Positions 1 to 7,792 are shown, counted from the first letter of the stretch. The stretch is 18,380 nt of DNA from Nitrospirota bacterium (GCA_030605915.1 JAUWHM010000057.1:1-18380), one strand, 5' to 3'. Notes: generated by a model not told the origin, from the sequence alone. A program made the numbers and translations.

Positions 1-20
1 ATGAAGATGATCATCTTCAT
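1..20. repeat. Perfect 20-bp palindrome at the window edge
   Basis: The first ten bases ATGAAGATGA are followed at once by their exact reverse complement TCATCTTCAT, with no spacer. Such a palindrome can be a natural binding site, or a fold-back artefact if this is a contig end. The left flank is not visible, so I cannot tell whether the symmetry extends further. Confidence 0.8.
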
Positions 21-179
21 ATCTATAAGACAATCATCCGTAGTCTCAATCATATTATAGTCTTCTTTGAAATAATCTTCAGCGTCTTGATGAAGTCTAT
101 ATATCCTGTCCCTTGTAGATTAAGGCAGACCACCCAGATGAAGCCTCAGGGCTCTTCCGGCAGCAACAATTATTGCTTT
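1..179 (-). pseudogene. Possible decayed nucleotidyltransferase N-terminus, truncated by window edge
   Basis: Read on the minus strand from about 179, one frame gives KAIIVAAGRALRL. This resembles the N-terminal nucleotide-binding signature of sugar-phosphate nucleotidyltransferases and MobA-like NTP transferases (AAG-x-G-x-R-L). The glycine expected after AAGR is an alanine, no ATG/GTG/TTG precedes the lysine (the codon there is CTA), and a TAA at 120-122 breaks the frame. The frame is open again from there to the window edge, but that part matches no family I recognise. NTP transferases of this type often sit next to or are fused with CDP-alcohol phosphatidyltransferases, as in inositol-phosphate cytidylyltransferase/DIPP synthase pairs, which supports the guess. 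Chance resemblance of a short stretch is a real alternative. Confidence 0.3.
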
Positions 180-871
180 TAGTGTTCATCCTCCCATTTA
201 TGTTCTGCCAATCCCCATTTTCTCAACTTAAACCCACTATGGAATTTTTTAACCCAGCCAACAGCTCCAAGAATAGCACCGATTAACAATAAATAATAAA
301 TTCGATTAATCAAAGCAAAGAATATGGTAATGAATACCATGGGAACAGTTATTCCCAGGTAGTATTTTTTTCCCACTGCCATTTCTGGTGGGGGCCGTTT
401 TGTTAGCCTGCGCAAGGTCAGTTCTCTTAGATAATAAAATAAAGCTATATTGATTATGCTTGCGCTTCCTAAAACTATCACCCCAACATCCTGTGTTTGT
501 CTGTATAATCCGTAAGTTAAACCAGCAAATGTAAAAGCGAATTTCAACAGGTCTGTGCTATCATCATACCAAACTCCAAATTGGGTACTTTCATCTCTAA
601 ATCTTGCTACTTCTCCATCGCAAACATCGAAAACATGGGAAATAAATAGCATTATGGCTCCGATTACTAAGCAATTGTGTAAGCCAAATGCAAAGAAGAC
701 AGAAGCAAATAGAGCTAAGACAAAAGAAATTGTTGTTACTTGATTCGCTGTAATATCTGTCTTTACTAACAACCTTGTAATGTATTTAGAGAATTTCCTG
801 GTAATAAAATATTCAAAAAGCCCTTCCGCTCCTTTCTTCTTTATCTTATTTTCGTCCCACTTCTTTTCCAA
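179..871 (-). CDS. CDP-alcohol phosphatidyltransferase family membrane protein
   Basis: This 230-residue integral membrane enzyme should transfer a phosphatidyl-type group from a CDP-linked donor to an alcohol, releasing CMP. The family signature D-x2-D-G-x2-A-R-x8-G-x3-D-x3-D is complete: D82, D85-G86, A89-R90, G99, D103 and D107. These aspartates bind the metal and CDP in characterised members. Hydrophobic segments lie near residues 44-64, 66-82, 108-121, 129-147, 172-188 and 190-206. The start is TTG at 871, preceded five bases upstream by GGTGA. The acceptor cannot be read from sequence: glycerol-phosphate, inositol-phosphate and related alcohols are all possible. It is the last intact gene of the glycan run, 60 bases after the radical SAM gene, and ends at the possible nucleotidyltransferase remnant. 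Confidence 0.88.
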   Translation of the reverse strand: MEKKWDENKIKKKGAEGLFEYFITRKFSKYITRLLVKTDITANQVTTISFVLALFASVFFAFGLHNCLVIGAIMLFISHVFDVCDGEVARFRDESTQFGVWYDDSTDLLKFAFTFAGLTYGLYRQTQDVGVIVLGSASIINIALFYYLRELTLRRLTKRPPPEMAVGKKYYLGITVPMVFITIFFALINRIYYLLLIGAILGAVGWVKKFHSGFKLRKWGLAEHKWEDEH

Positions 872-931
872 TCAAATCACCGTATCTTGTTAATGCCTAA
901 ATCCTTTTTCTTTGTTAGCCTGAAAGCCATA

Positions 932-2350
932 TTATCCAAAATCGATAACACGGCGTAGCCATTTCTTATAGGACCACCTTGCTAATCTACGGGCAAACCT
1001 CAGATTGAACCAGATAGTAAGAAGCGGAGCTAAGCACTTAAGCTTTTTCTCTATCCATTTGCCTATCAACTGTTTCTCCATCTCGCCCAAAAAGAGGTTA
1101 TAGGCTTTGATTCTATCCTCCTTAGGAAATTCCTTTGTCTCGAAAGGGATGGGATTTTTCAAATCTCCCACTATAGCTGGGGCAGCATGTATTTCTGGAA
1201 TGAAGTCTTTAGACATCAATTTATTCTCTTTAACCCATTCCCAGAGTTCCGTCCCCGGATAGGGAGTTAGTATAGAGCAGCGGGGAGCATCTATATTCAT
1301 CTTCTTGAAGTAGTCTATGTTCCTTGCCGTGTTAGCAAAGGTTTCACCTGGGCAACCGATGAGGAAGAAGGCTTTAACGGCGAGGCCGGCTTTCTTGCTC
1401 TCCTCGATAGCTCTCGTCACTCGCCTCAGGTTGGTTCCTCTTTTTAAACTCTTCATGATCCGGTCATCAGCCGATTCAACCCCAATGCCAACTATGGTGC
1501 AGCCAGCCTCCTTCATTTTCGAGGCTAACTCATAGGTAACATTATCAGCCCTTATCCCCTGAGATACATTCCACTTGATGTTCAGACCTCTTTCCACTAT
1601 CAACTCACAGATCCGATAGGCCCTCTCTGCATCGAAAGAAAAATTATCGTCACTAAACTGAAACTTGTGTGCTCCATATTTATTAATCAGCATTTCAATC
1701 TCAGAAACTACATTTTCCGCAGATCTAGCTCTGAATTTGGAACCAAACACCTTTTTGGTGCTACAATATATACAGCTGTAAGGACAGCCCCGGCTGGTCA
1801 TAACGGCAAATGTCCCCCAGTACCTGCTCAGGTTCAACTCCGAATAATCAGGAAAAGGGAGAGAATCAAGATTCCCAATTGGCTGGCGCTCCTCGTTGAT
1901 TATAATTTTTCCATCTCTGCGGAAGGCTATCCCCAGGACATCATCTATTGAGCTCTTTTCCTCTAAGGCTCGACACAGATCGGGTAAGGTAATTTCTCCT
2001 TCTCCTTTCACCACAAAATCAAAATTTCCCGTTTCCAGAATCTCTTTGGAGCATAATGTGGGGTGGATACCCCCGACAACGATAGGGAGGTGAGCATCCT
2101 CTTGCTTAATCAATTTAGCCAGATCATTGACAATGTTGAATCCATAGGTCATCGAAGTCAATCCAATGAGACGGGGCTTAAAAATCCTAATTTCATCAAG
2201 TGGAGAATGATTATCTATCCGGGTATCCGCTATCCTCACCCGATGACCACTCTTTTTTAATGCGGCCGTGAGGTAAGCATACCCTAAGGGGATATTCTCA
2301 ATCTCACCATAACCAGAGCGAACATTTGGGTAAATTAACAATACCTTCAT
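932..2350 (-). CDS. B12-binding domain radical SAM protein
   Basis: The 472-residue protein has a Rossmann-like cobalamin-binding N-terminus (MKVLLIYPNVR, then VVGGIHPT near residue 95) followed by a radical SAM barrel. The cluster-binding CxxxCxxC motif is C-PYS-C-IY-C; its cysteines are 191, 195 and 198 counted from the GTG at 2356, or 189, 193 and 196 from the ATG. This is the COG1032 class, which includes methyltransferases and ring-forming enzymes acting on lipids, hopanoids or natural products; the substrate is not predictable here. A GTG at 2356 has AGGGA only two bases upstream, whereas the ATG at 2350 has it eight bases upstream, so I chose the ATG. The gene lies 11 bases after the GT4 stop codon and is probably co-transcribed. 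Modification of a surface lipid or glycan is inferred only from position. Confidence 0.9.
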   Translation of the reverse strand: MKVLLIYPNVRSGYGEIENIPLGYAYLTAALKKSGHRVRIADTRIDNHSPLDEIRIFKPRLIGLTSMTYGFNIVNDLAKLIKQEDAHLPIVVGGIHPTLCSKEILETGNFDFVVKGEGEITLPDLCRALEEKSSIDDVLGIAFRRDGKIIINEERQPIGNLDSLPFPDYSELNLSRYWGTFAVMTSRGCPYSCIYCSTKKVFGSKFRARSAENVVSEIEMLINKYGAHKFQFSDDNFSFDAERAYRICELIVERGLNIKWNVSQGIRADNVTYELASKMKEAGCTIVGIGVESADDRIMKSLKRGTNLRRVTRAIEESKKAGLAVKAFFLIGCPGETFANTARNIDYFKKMNIDAPRCSILTPYPGTELWEWVKENKLMSKDFIPEIHAAPAIVGDLKNPIPFETKEFPKEDRIKAYNLFLGEMEKQLIGKWIEKKLKCLAPLLTIWFNLRFARRLARWSYKKWLRRVIDFG

Positions 2351-2358
2351 CGGCACTG

Positions 2359-2363
2359 TCCCT
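2359..2363 (-). promoter_or_regulatory. Shine-Dalgarno site deciding the radical SAM start
   Basis: AGGGA on the minus strand overlaps the TAG stop of the upstream glycosyltransferase gene. It is eight bases from the ATG at 2350 but only two from the GTG at 2356, which favours the ATG. Confidence 0.6.
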
Positions 2364-3468
2364 AAGCATTAATTAAACTACCATATATTTTTTCGTGCTC
2401 CTGACAGAGTTTATCTAACGACCAGTTACTGACCACCCGCTTCCGGGCAGCTTGTCCCATCTCTGCCCTATTATCTTTCCTCAAGAGGCTAGTTATTCTC
2501 TCAGCCAACTCAGCCACATTGCCACTTTCAAAAAGGGCCCCGGTTTCATGGTTGACTATGTCCGGGGAACCACCGACGTTCGATGCAACCACTACTTGCT
2601 CGCAGGCCATGGCTTCAAGGATGGCCATGGAGGTCCCTTCTAATACCGATGGTACCACCACAACATCGGCTGAGGACAAATATCCTGGCATATCATAATT
2701 GGGGACATCACCGAGAAAGTGGACGCAATTGGTGAGATTGAGTGAACGGCTCAAGCTTTCTAATCTTCTGCGAAGAGGGCCACTTCCAAGGATATATACC
2801 TCCACGCTCAGTTCCCTCTGGACGATGGGAATACATGACAGGAGATATTCTACTCCTTTCACCGGCACCAATCGGGCAGGGCAAACTATGATATATTTGT
2901 CTTTATCATAGTGTTTTATGGCTGGACTCACTTTTCGAAAGATTTGAGTGTCCACCGAGTTAATATAGGTTCCGATTCTAACTCCGGGAGCAATATCACG
3001 GCAAGCCCTTTGCAAGGACCGGCTAGCCGTAAGCAGATAGTCAGTGTTTTGAATTATTCTCCGGAAAACTGGTCGCCAAAATGCACTTCCCGCCCGCCTT
3101 AAAAAATGAGAAGTATGAATGGTTACAACCAAGCGGCGTTTGCTTATCCATTTGCTGACAATTCCAGAAATGGCAGAGGGGAAGGTGTGAGCATGAAGTA
3201 TATCCGCTCCTCTCGCTAATTTCACAAACAGAGGTGTGGCCAGGAAGGTGGTCACCATCCAGCCGAGAATGTTTTTACCAGGGCACCAGCGCCGGTGGAT
3301 CCGGATTCCCTGCAAGAGTTCATGCCGGGCCGAGGAAGGTTCTGTTCTTGAGGTGATTACTGTAACTGAATTGCCCCTTTCCACAAGGCCTTTACACAGA
3401 TAGTAAACATGGCTCTCAAGTCCTCCCACCCGAGGGGGGAAATAGAGCGATTGCATGACTATCTTCAC
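2362..3468 (-). CDS. GT4-family glycosyltransferase (GT-B fold)
   Basis: This 368-residue cytoplasmic or membrane-associated enzyme should transfer a sugar from a nucleotide-sugar donor to a growing glycan or lipid-linked acceptor. The N-terminal domain opens with the GT4 acceptor-site pattern (FPPRVGGLESHVYYLCKGL, residues 10-28). The C-terminal donor domain contains PARLVPVKGVEYLL near 197-210 and the E-x7-E motif at E277 and E285 within EGTSMAILEAMACE. This is typical of the family at full length. The start is GTG at 3468, whose GTG-A overlaps the TGA of the deacetylase gene by four bases, indicating translational coupling. Sugar and linkage specificity cannot be read. A surface polysaccharide or glycolipid pathway is inferred from the deacetylase, aminotransferase and other transferases around it. 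Confidence 0.92.
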   Translation of the reverse strand: MKIVMQSLYFPPRVGGLESHVYYLCKGLVERGNSVTVITSRTEPSSARHELLQGIRIHRRWCPGKNILGWMVTTFLATPLFVKLARGADILHAHTFPSAISGIVSKWISKRRLVVTIHTSHFLRRAGSAFWRPVFRRIIQNTDYLLTASRSLQRACRDIAPGVRIGTYINSVDTQIFRKVSPAIKHYDKDKYIIVCPARLVPVKGVEYLLSCIPIVQRELSVEVYILGSGPLRRRLESLSRSLNLTNCVHFLGDVPNYDMPGYLSSADVVVVPSVLEGTSMAILEAMACEQVVVASNVGGSPDIVNHETGALFESGNVAELAERITSLLRKDNRAEMGQAARKRVVSNWSLDKLCQEHEKIYGSLINA

Positions 3469-4388
3469 CCCTCTATCACCAGTCCTTCCTTGTTCAATCT
3501 TATTCCTAGAAGAGAATTGAAACAGTCTTTAAGCATCTGTCCCTTTCTTGTATCTCTTAAGAATAATACATCCAGTGCTCCCTGCATCTTCTTCATAAAA
3601 ATGTACCCTTTATCTCCCGTCTCAATGGCTATTCTCCTCAACTCGAATGGATCTGCCCGACAATCGTTTATTCCAGAGATAGCTGAAAAGGCAGCCACAT
3701 ATCCTGCTTCTCTAACCATATCTTTCATCCTTCTGTCAAAATCTGCCTTGGTCCCTCTGGGATAAGAAAAGAATTTGGCTGGCTTGCCAGTTTCTCTCTC
3801 AATTATTCTTTTTGACTCAAAGATCTCTCTCTTAGCCTGTTCTGGACTCCGTTTGATGAGGATAGAATGAGTCAGGCTGTGCGAACCAAAGGTTATCCCG
3901 TGATTGCCCATTTCCCTTACCTCCTGCCAGGACAAAAAGGGACTTTTTGTCTCATCTCCTTCATAAGTAGGCATCACCTTGTTGGTGCCAATGTAGTCAG
4001 CAGTGAGGAAGATGGCAGCCGGCACCCGGCACTCCTCTAAAATCGGGTAGGCATTTGTATAATTATCCCGGTAACCGTCATCAAATGTTATTGCCACTGT
4101 CTTTTTCGGCAGCTTTTTCCCGCCTGTCATGCTCTCATGAAAATCATCCAAGGACACAATGTTATAATTCGTCCTTAGGTATTCAATTTGCTTCCTAAAC
4201 TCCTTTGAAGGGATGCTATTAAGACTATTCTTCAGATTATTAACTTTGTGATAGGTCAGTATTCGAACCCCCTCTTCTCCATGAAAAAATAAATTCTTTA
4301 AGGGAATAACTCCGCTATAGAAAAGGAGCGAGCTTAGAGTATATTTGATCGTTTGCTCTAAGAAGATTTTTGCCCTCAACCTGGACAT
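3465..4388 (-). CDS. Polysaccharide deacetylase (NodB / CE4 family)
   Basis: The 307-residue protein carries the NodB homology domain, which removes N- or O-acetyl groups from glycans using a bound divalent metal. Motif 1 is TFDDGY at residues 101-106, with the catalytic base and a metal ligand at D103-D104. Motif 2 is SHSLTH at 169-174, giving the metal-binding histidines H170 and H174. A later YPRG at 209-212 fits motif 3. The region TYHKVN near 45-50 is common in the PgaB/IcaB-like subgroup of this family. No cleavable signal peptide is clear, although residues 17-34 are hydrophobic and could anchor the protein. The ATG at 4388 has GGAGG four bases upstream. The stop overlaps the GT4 start, and the likely substrate is the glycan made by the neighbouring enzymes. 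Confidence 0.92.
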   Translation of the reverse strand: MSRLRAKIFLEQTIKYTLSSLLFYSGVIPLKNLFFHGEEGVRILTYHKVNNLKNSLNSIPSKEFRKQIEYLRTNYNIVSLDDFHESMTGGKKLPKKTVAITFDDGYRDNYTNAYPILEECRVPAAIFLTADYIGTNKVMPTYEGDETKSPFLSWQEVREMGNHGITFGSHSLTHSILIKRSPEQAKREIFESKRIIERETGKPAKFFSYPRGTKADFDRRMKDMVREAGYVAAFSAISGINDCRADPFELRRIAIETGDKGYIFMKKMQGALDVLFLRDTRKGQMLKDCFNSLLGIRLNKEGLVIEG

Positions 4389-4421
4389 CTTTCCTCCGGG
4401 ATAGGTTTACACTACCTCCAT

Positions 4422-5351
4422 TTAGCCCAATCTCTTACTTATCGAATATTCTCCCTCTGCCCCTTGACGGTCACTGGTTATCATTTCACCGATTAGCCCA
4501 ATGGAAATGAACTGAATCCCTAAAACCATAAGCAGTATTCCTAAGAGCAGTAGGGGATGGCGGCCAAGGAAGGACCCATATTTCAGCCTGATGACAGTGA
4601 GGTATAAGTTAATGATAAACCCTGCCAGCGCAAACAGTAAGCCAAAGGAGCCAAATAAATGTAGCGGCCTTCTCATGAACTTGGTGAGGAAGATAGCGGT
4701 GAGTAAATCAAAAAATCCGTGCAGATAGCGAGACATGCCATATTTTGTACTACCATGTTTTCGCGGATGATGCTTAACCTTAATCTCACTGATCTTGTAG
4801 CCAGCCCAGTGAGCCAGAACCGGAAGGTAGCGATGCAGTTCTCCGTAGACTTTGATATCTTTAGCTACTTCCTTCCGATAAGCCTTGAAACCGCAGTTGA
4901 AATCGTGAATCTTTATCCCGGTGAACAGAGAAGTTGCTTTATTGAACAACTTTGAGGCTATTCTCCTCGTGAGAGGGTCCTTCCTCTTGAATTTCCAGCC
5001 GGAGACTAAGTCATAGCCTTTCTCTATCTCGTCTACGAAATTTGGTATCTCACTTGGGTCATCCTGTAAATCGGCATCCATGGTGACGATTATATCTCCC
5101 TCAGCTTCTTGAAAGCCAAGTGAAAGAGCAGCTGCTTTACCATAATTCTTCCTGAATTGAATGACCTTGACGCCTCGGTCCCGAGCATGTAGCTCCTCCA
5201 TGACTCGAAAAGAGTTATCAGTGCTCCCATCATCAACAAAAATGATTTCATGATTTATGTCCAACTTCTTCACCGACTCTACAATCTCCTTATGGAGCTG
5301 CCTGAGGCTCCCTTCCTCATTAAAGGCAGGAACCACTATAGATAATTTCAT
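4422..5351 (-). CDS. DPM1-like GT2 glycosyltransferase with two C-terminal membrane helices
   Basis: This 309-residue enzyme resembles dolichyl/polyprenyl-phosphate mannose or glucose synthases (DPM1, GtrB, ArnC), which load a single sugar on a polyprenyl phosphate at the inner membrane face. The GT-A domain starts MKLSIVVPAFNEE, has the nucleotide-binding DDGST at 40-44 and the metal-binding D-A-D at 92-94 inside MDADLQDDP. The sequence DFNCGFKAYRK near 150-160 and HRKHGSTKYG-like residues (196-205) are typical of this subgroup. Two transmembrane helices lie at about 231-253 and 266-288. The sugar is not readable. If the product is a polyprenyl-phosphate hexose, it could feed a GT-C transferase such as the DUF2723 protein encoded at 8791-11034. 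Confidence 0.9.
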   Translation of the reverse strand: MKLSIVVPAFNEEGSLRQLHKEIVESVKKLDINHEIIFVDDGSTDNSFRVMEELHARDRGVKVIQFRKNYGKAAALSLGFQEAEGDIIVTMDADLQDDPSEIPNFVDEIEKGYDLVSGWKFKRKDPLTRRIASKLFNKATSLFTGIKIHDFNCGFKAYRKEVAKDIKVYGELHRYLPVLAHWAGYKISEIKVKHHPRKHGSTKYGMSRYLHGFFDLLTAIFLTKFMRRPLHLFGSFGLLFALAGFIINLYLTVIRLKYGSFLGRHPLLLLGILLMVLGIQFISIGLIGEMITSDRQGAEGEYSISKRLG

Positions 5352-5375
5352 TAACCCTCTCCCCTTTCAGATTAA

Positions 5376-5424
5376 TTTGTAACCTGTAATTTGAAATCTG
5401 TGCTCATTTATCTGTGTTTATGTA
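5376..5424. repeat. Degenerate heptad repeat across a gene end
   Basis: The plus strand can be divided into seven consecutive seven-base units: TTTGTAA, CCTGTAA, TTTGAAA, TCTGTGC, TCATTTA, TCTGTGT and TTATGTA. TCTGTG recurs exactly 14 bases apart, and CTGTAA/TTGTAA seven bases apart. The block fills most of the gap between two genes and also encodes the last few residues (IHKHR) and the stop codon of the aminotransferase. This resembles the short tandemly repeated repetitive sequences seen in cyanobacteria and other bacteria. Confidence 0.5.
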
Positions 5425-6556
5425 TGGTTCCAAAGTCCCTGATGACATTAGCTATGGTTCTTAGCTCTTCGTCAGTTAGTTCTGGAAACATTGGCAGGGA
5501 AAGTATCTCTTGAGAGACCTCTTCCGCAACAGGGAAATCGCCTTTTTTGTAGCCAAGGTGGCTATAAGCTCTCTGCAGGTGAAGAGGAATAGGATAGTGT
5601 AAGCCCGTAGCTGCTCCTTTAGTTTCTAAGTGCTTTCTCAGTTCATCCCTCTCTTTCGTTCTGATGACATACAAATGGTAAACATGCTTAGCATATTCCC
5701 TCTCCAAGGGAGTTATGATGTTAGTACCAGCCAATAAATCATTGTATAATTTTGCCCGGCTTCGGCGGGCCTCGTTCCATTCATTTAGTCTGGCTAATTT
5801 TACCTTCAAGATGGCCGCTTGCAGAGCATCCAGGCGATAGTTATAACCCTCTATTAAATGCTCATACTTCTCCCGGCGCCCATGGTTTCTGAGAAGCCTT
5901 ATCTTGCCAGCAATTTCTTCATCATTGGTCACTATCATTCCCCCATCACCATAGGCTCCTAAATTTTTGCCGGGATAAAAGCTGAAACAACCCACATCTC
6001 CAACGCTTCCCACTCTTCTCTCCGCCTGAGCTGGGTATCCGCTTCCGCTCCGACTCCTATAACTTGCCCCATGTGCCTGAGCCGCATCCTCAATGACTTT
6101 CAGGTTATATTTCACCGCTATTTCCATGATAGAGTCCATATCGGCAGGATGACCGTAGAGATGCACCGGTAATATAGCCTTCGTCTTTTCGGTTATCTTC
6201 TCTTCTATCTTAGAGACATCCATATTGTAATCCTGGGAATTAATATCAACGAAGGCAATCTTGGCTCTCACTCGGGAGATGGCCTCAGTAGTGGCAATGA
6301 AAGTGTAAGGCGTGGTAATTACCTCATCTCCCTCCTTAACCCCACAGGCAATTAGAGCTAAATGAAGTGCAGCCGAGCCCGAGCTTACCCCAATAGCATA
6401 TTTGACTCCGCAGAATGAGGCAAACTCCTCTTCAAACTCTTCAACCTCCTTGCCTAAAATGAAGCTAGCGTTTTCCATGACTCTCTTAATGGCAGTCAGT
6501 ATCTCATCTTTAATGGCTATATACTGTTTCTTTAGGTCAACCAGCGGAATAGTCAT
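5408..6556 (-). CDS. DegT/DnrJ/EryC1/StrS-family sugar aminotransferase
   Basis: This 382-residue PLP enzyme should aminate a nucleotide-linked keto-sugar, usually with glutamate as donor. The PLP-forming lysine is K197 in SFYPGKNLGAYGDGG. The PLP-ring aspartate is D157 in VIEDAAQAHGA, and the phosphate-binding SSGSAALHLAL lies at 58-68. Start and length fit the family, beginning IPLVDLKKQY. Between Y166 and V182 there are about ten more residues than the usual Y-K-G-x-x-V-G-S spacing; this Ser/Gly/Arg-rich insert lies just before the active-site lysine. The last residues come from a heptad-repeat block. The ATG at 6556 has AAGGA about ten bases upstream. The gene lies 18 bases after the ATPase gene and probably shares its transcript. 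The sugar substrate is unknown. Confidence 0.92.
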   Translation of the reverse strand: MTIPLVDLKKQYIAIKDEILTAIKRVMENASFILGKEVEEFEEEFASFCGVKYAIGVSSGSAALHLALIACGVKEGDEVITTPYTFIATTEAISRVRAKIAFVDINSQDYNMDVSKIEEKITEKTKAILPVHLYGHPADMDSIMEIAVKYNLKVIEDAAQAHGASYRSRSGSGYPAQAERRVGSVGDVGCFSFYPGKNLGAYGDGGMIVTNDEEIAGKIRLLRNHGRREKYEHLIEGYNYRLDALQAAILKVKLARLNEWNEARRSRAKLYNDLLAGTNIITPLEREYAKHVYHLYVIRTKERDELRKHLETKGAATGLHYPIPLHLQRAYSHLGYKKGDFPVAEEVSQEILSLPMFPELTDEELRTIANVIRDFGTIHKHR

Positions 6557-6574
6557 CTTAAGCCATCCTTGTCC

Positions 6575-7687
6575 TCAACGGTTCTTTAAAATCCATTCTT
6601 TCCAGAAAGGGTCCTCTATTTTGATATTCTCCCCGTTCTTTTTTACTAGTGTTCCTAAAGCGATTAATTTGCTTACCACACTGCCGGAAGTACTGGCGGA
6701 TTTAATATTGTACTTTCTGATAAATTCTTGTGAAGTAGGATTATAGTCACCTGAGGCAATGCCGATAATGACTTTTCGTTCTGTATTGGTTAAACTGCCC
6801 CACCATCTCGAGTAGTCTGCATGATGCTCTGTTGTAATTTGGTCCACAGCCTTATTTATTATGCCCGGAGTGAGAGTTTTCTTTTCACTTAATATGAATA
6901 TCTCATGACACAACTGTTGGGTGTAATAAGGACGGCCGTCAGTAAATTTGAGAACGTCTTGGACAATTCCACGAGCATCTATTCTTTGTGAGGAAAATCT
7001 TTTTATGACAAAGTCTGAAAATTCAGGTTCAGGTATTTTGTGCAAAGTAATATGGCGGCCAAATTTATAGAAAGGATTCTTTTTATTCTGGAATATTTCC
7101 CTGATCATGCTCTCCTGGCTTCCTACAAATACATAAGTCACGTTCTGATGATATTGAAATATCCCGCGCATTTTTCTCTCAAGTGTCCGAGAGATCCTGC
7201 GTATCTCCTGAAATTCATCAAATACAATCACGACTTTTTTCTTCATGTTTTTGGCAATTGTCTCAGGAAGCTGGAGGCTATCTGAGAGAAGCGTTGAGAT
7301 ATTTCTGCTCCCTGTGCCCGCTTGGGTATCCGTGCTGAAAGATACCGAGATTTCACTCGTTTTTGGCTGGATCTGAATATATGGCTGTATTTTCAAGTTT
7401 TTTAGGTAATGTTTTATTTTTTCAAACTTACTTAACGATAAGGCGTTCCTGACATAGTAATTAGCTAAGTCTATTTCATCGGCAATCAGTTCCATGTTAA
7501 TCCTGAACCATTTCATCCGGCTGGTTTTCATGGCTTCATTCACAAGGCTGCTTTTACCGTAGCGGCGCGGACTCATAAGTACTATGTGCTGACCGGACTT
7601 TATCTCGGAAATTATTTCTTTTATTTCACTCTGGCGATTAGTGAAATATTCTCCTGTTACTACATTGCCAAATCTAAAAGGGTTCAT
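6575..7687 (-). CDS. AAA ATPase of the COG1672 (archaeal-type) family
   Basis: The 370-residue protein begins MNPFRFGNVVTGEYFTNR, a start typical of this STAND-related ATPase family. Counted from a further in-frame ATG 15 codons upstream (7732), the Walker A is SPRRYGKSS (54-62, K60), the Walker B VVIVFDE (167-173), and a sensor-like VFVGSQ lies at 201-206. The C-terminus (about 316-385) looks like a winged helix and ends IEDPFWKEW, common in relatives. I chose the ATG at 7687 because GAGG lies six bases upstream and family homology begins there, while the ATG at 7732 sits inside a promoter/operator palindrome. The cellular role is unknown; members occur widely in archaea and thermophilic bacteria, often as isolated genes. 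It interrupts a glycan gene run and has its own promoter. Confidence 0.85.
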   Translation of the reverse strand: MNPFRFGNVVTGEYFTNRQSEIKEIISEIKSGQHIVLMSPRRYGKSSLVNEAMKTSRMKWFRINMELIADEIDLANYYVRNALSLSKFEKIKHYLKNLKIQPYIQIQPKTSEISVSFSTDTQAGTGSRNISTLLSDSLQLPETIAKNMKKKVVIVFDEFQEIRRISRTLERKMRGIFQYHQNVTYVFVGSQESMIREIFQNKKNPFYKFGRHITLHKIPEPEFSDFVIKRFSSQRIDARGIVQDVLKFTDGRPYYTQQLCHEIFILSEKKTLTPGIINKAVDQITTEHHADYSRWWGSLTNTERKVIIGIASGDYNPTSQEFIRKYNIKSASTSGSVVSKLIALGTLVKKNGENIKIEDPFWKEWILKNR

Positions 7688-7693
7688 CGCAAA

Positions 7694-7697
7694 CCTC
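7694..7697 (-). promoter_or_regulatory. Shine-Dalgarno site deciding the ATPase start
   Basis: GAGG on the minus strand is six bases upstream of the ATG at 7687. No comparable site precedes the ATG at 7732. Confidence 0.6.
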
Positions 7698-7705
7698 GCC
7701 CTGTC

Positions 7706-7740
7706 ATTACGATAAATCTCGTTACGAAACATATCGTAAC
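7706..7740. promoter_or_regulatory. Inverted/direct-repeat operator candidate over the ATPase promoter
   Basis: GTTACGA (7721-7727) and its perfect complement TCGTAAC (7734-7740) are separated by six bases. A third half-site, ATTACGATA, lies at 7706-7714, one and a half helical turns (15 bases) from the second. The right arm overlaps the proposed -10 hexamer and the others lie just downstream, where a bound repressor would block initiation. The bound protein is unknown. The ATPase itself has a winged-helix-like C-terminus, so autoregulation is possible but unproven. Confidence 0.6.
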
Positions 7741-7761
7741 ATGCATTACCGAGCTTGTCAA
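7733..7761 (-). promoter_or_regulatory. Sigma-70-type promoter for the ATPase gene
   Basis: On the minus strand a perfect -35 TTGACA (7756-7761) is followed after exactly 17 bases by TACGAT (7733-7738), matching four of six -10 positions. AT-rich sequence lies upstream. Transcription would start near 7726, giving a leader of about 40 bases before the ATG at 7687. The 105-base gap after the preceding gene leaves room for an independent transcription unit. Confidence 0.65.
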
Positions 7762-7792
7762 GTTTTTTGATAAATATGTAGGTGTACCCACT

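Noticed and set aside
3409..3765. Plus-strand open frame of 118 residues.
   Set aside because: It lies opposite the NodB-type deacetylase gene and shows no family features.
2215..7335. The shared word GGGTATCCG at about 2220, 6030 and 7325 as a dispersed repeat.
   Set aside because: Only nine bases are shared and the flanks do not align, so chance is sufficient.
7688..7732. An ATPase start at the ATG at 7732.
   Set aside because: That codon sits inside the inverted repeat, next to the -10 hexamer and upstream of the expected transcript start; family similarity starts at the ATG at 7687.
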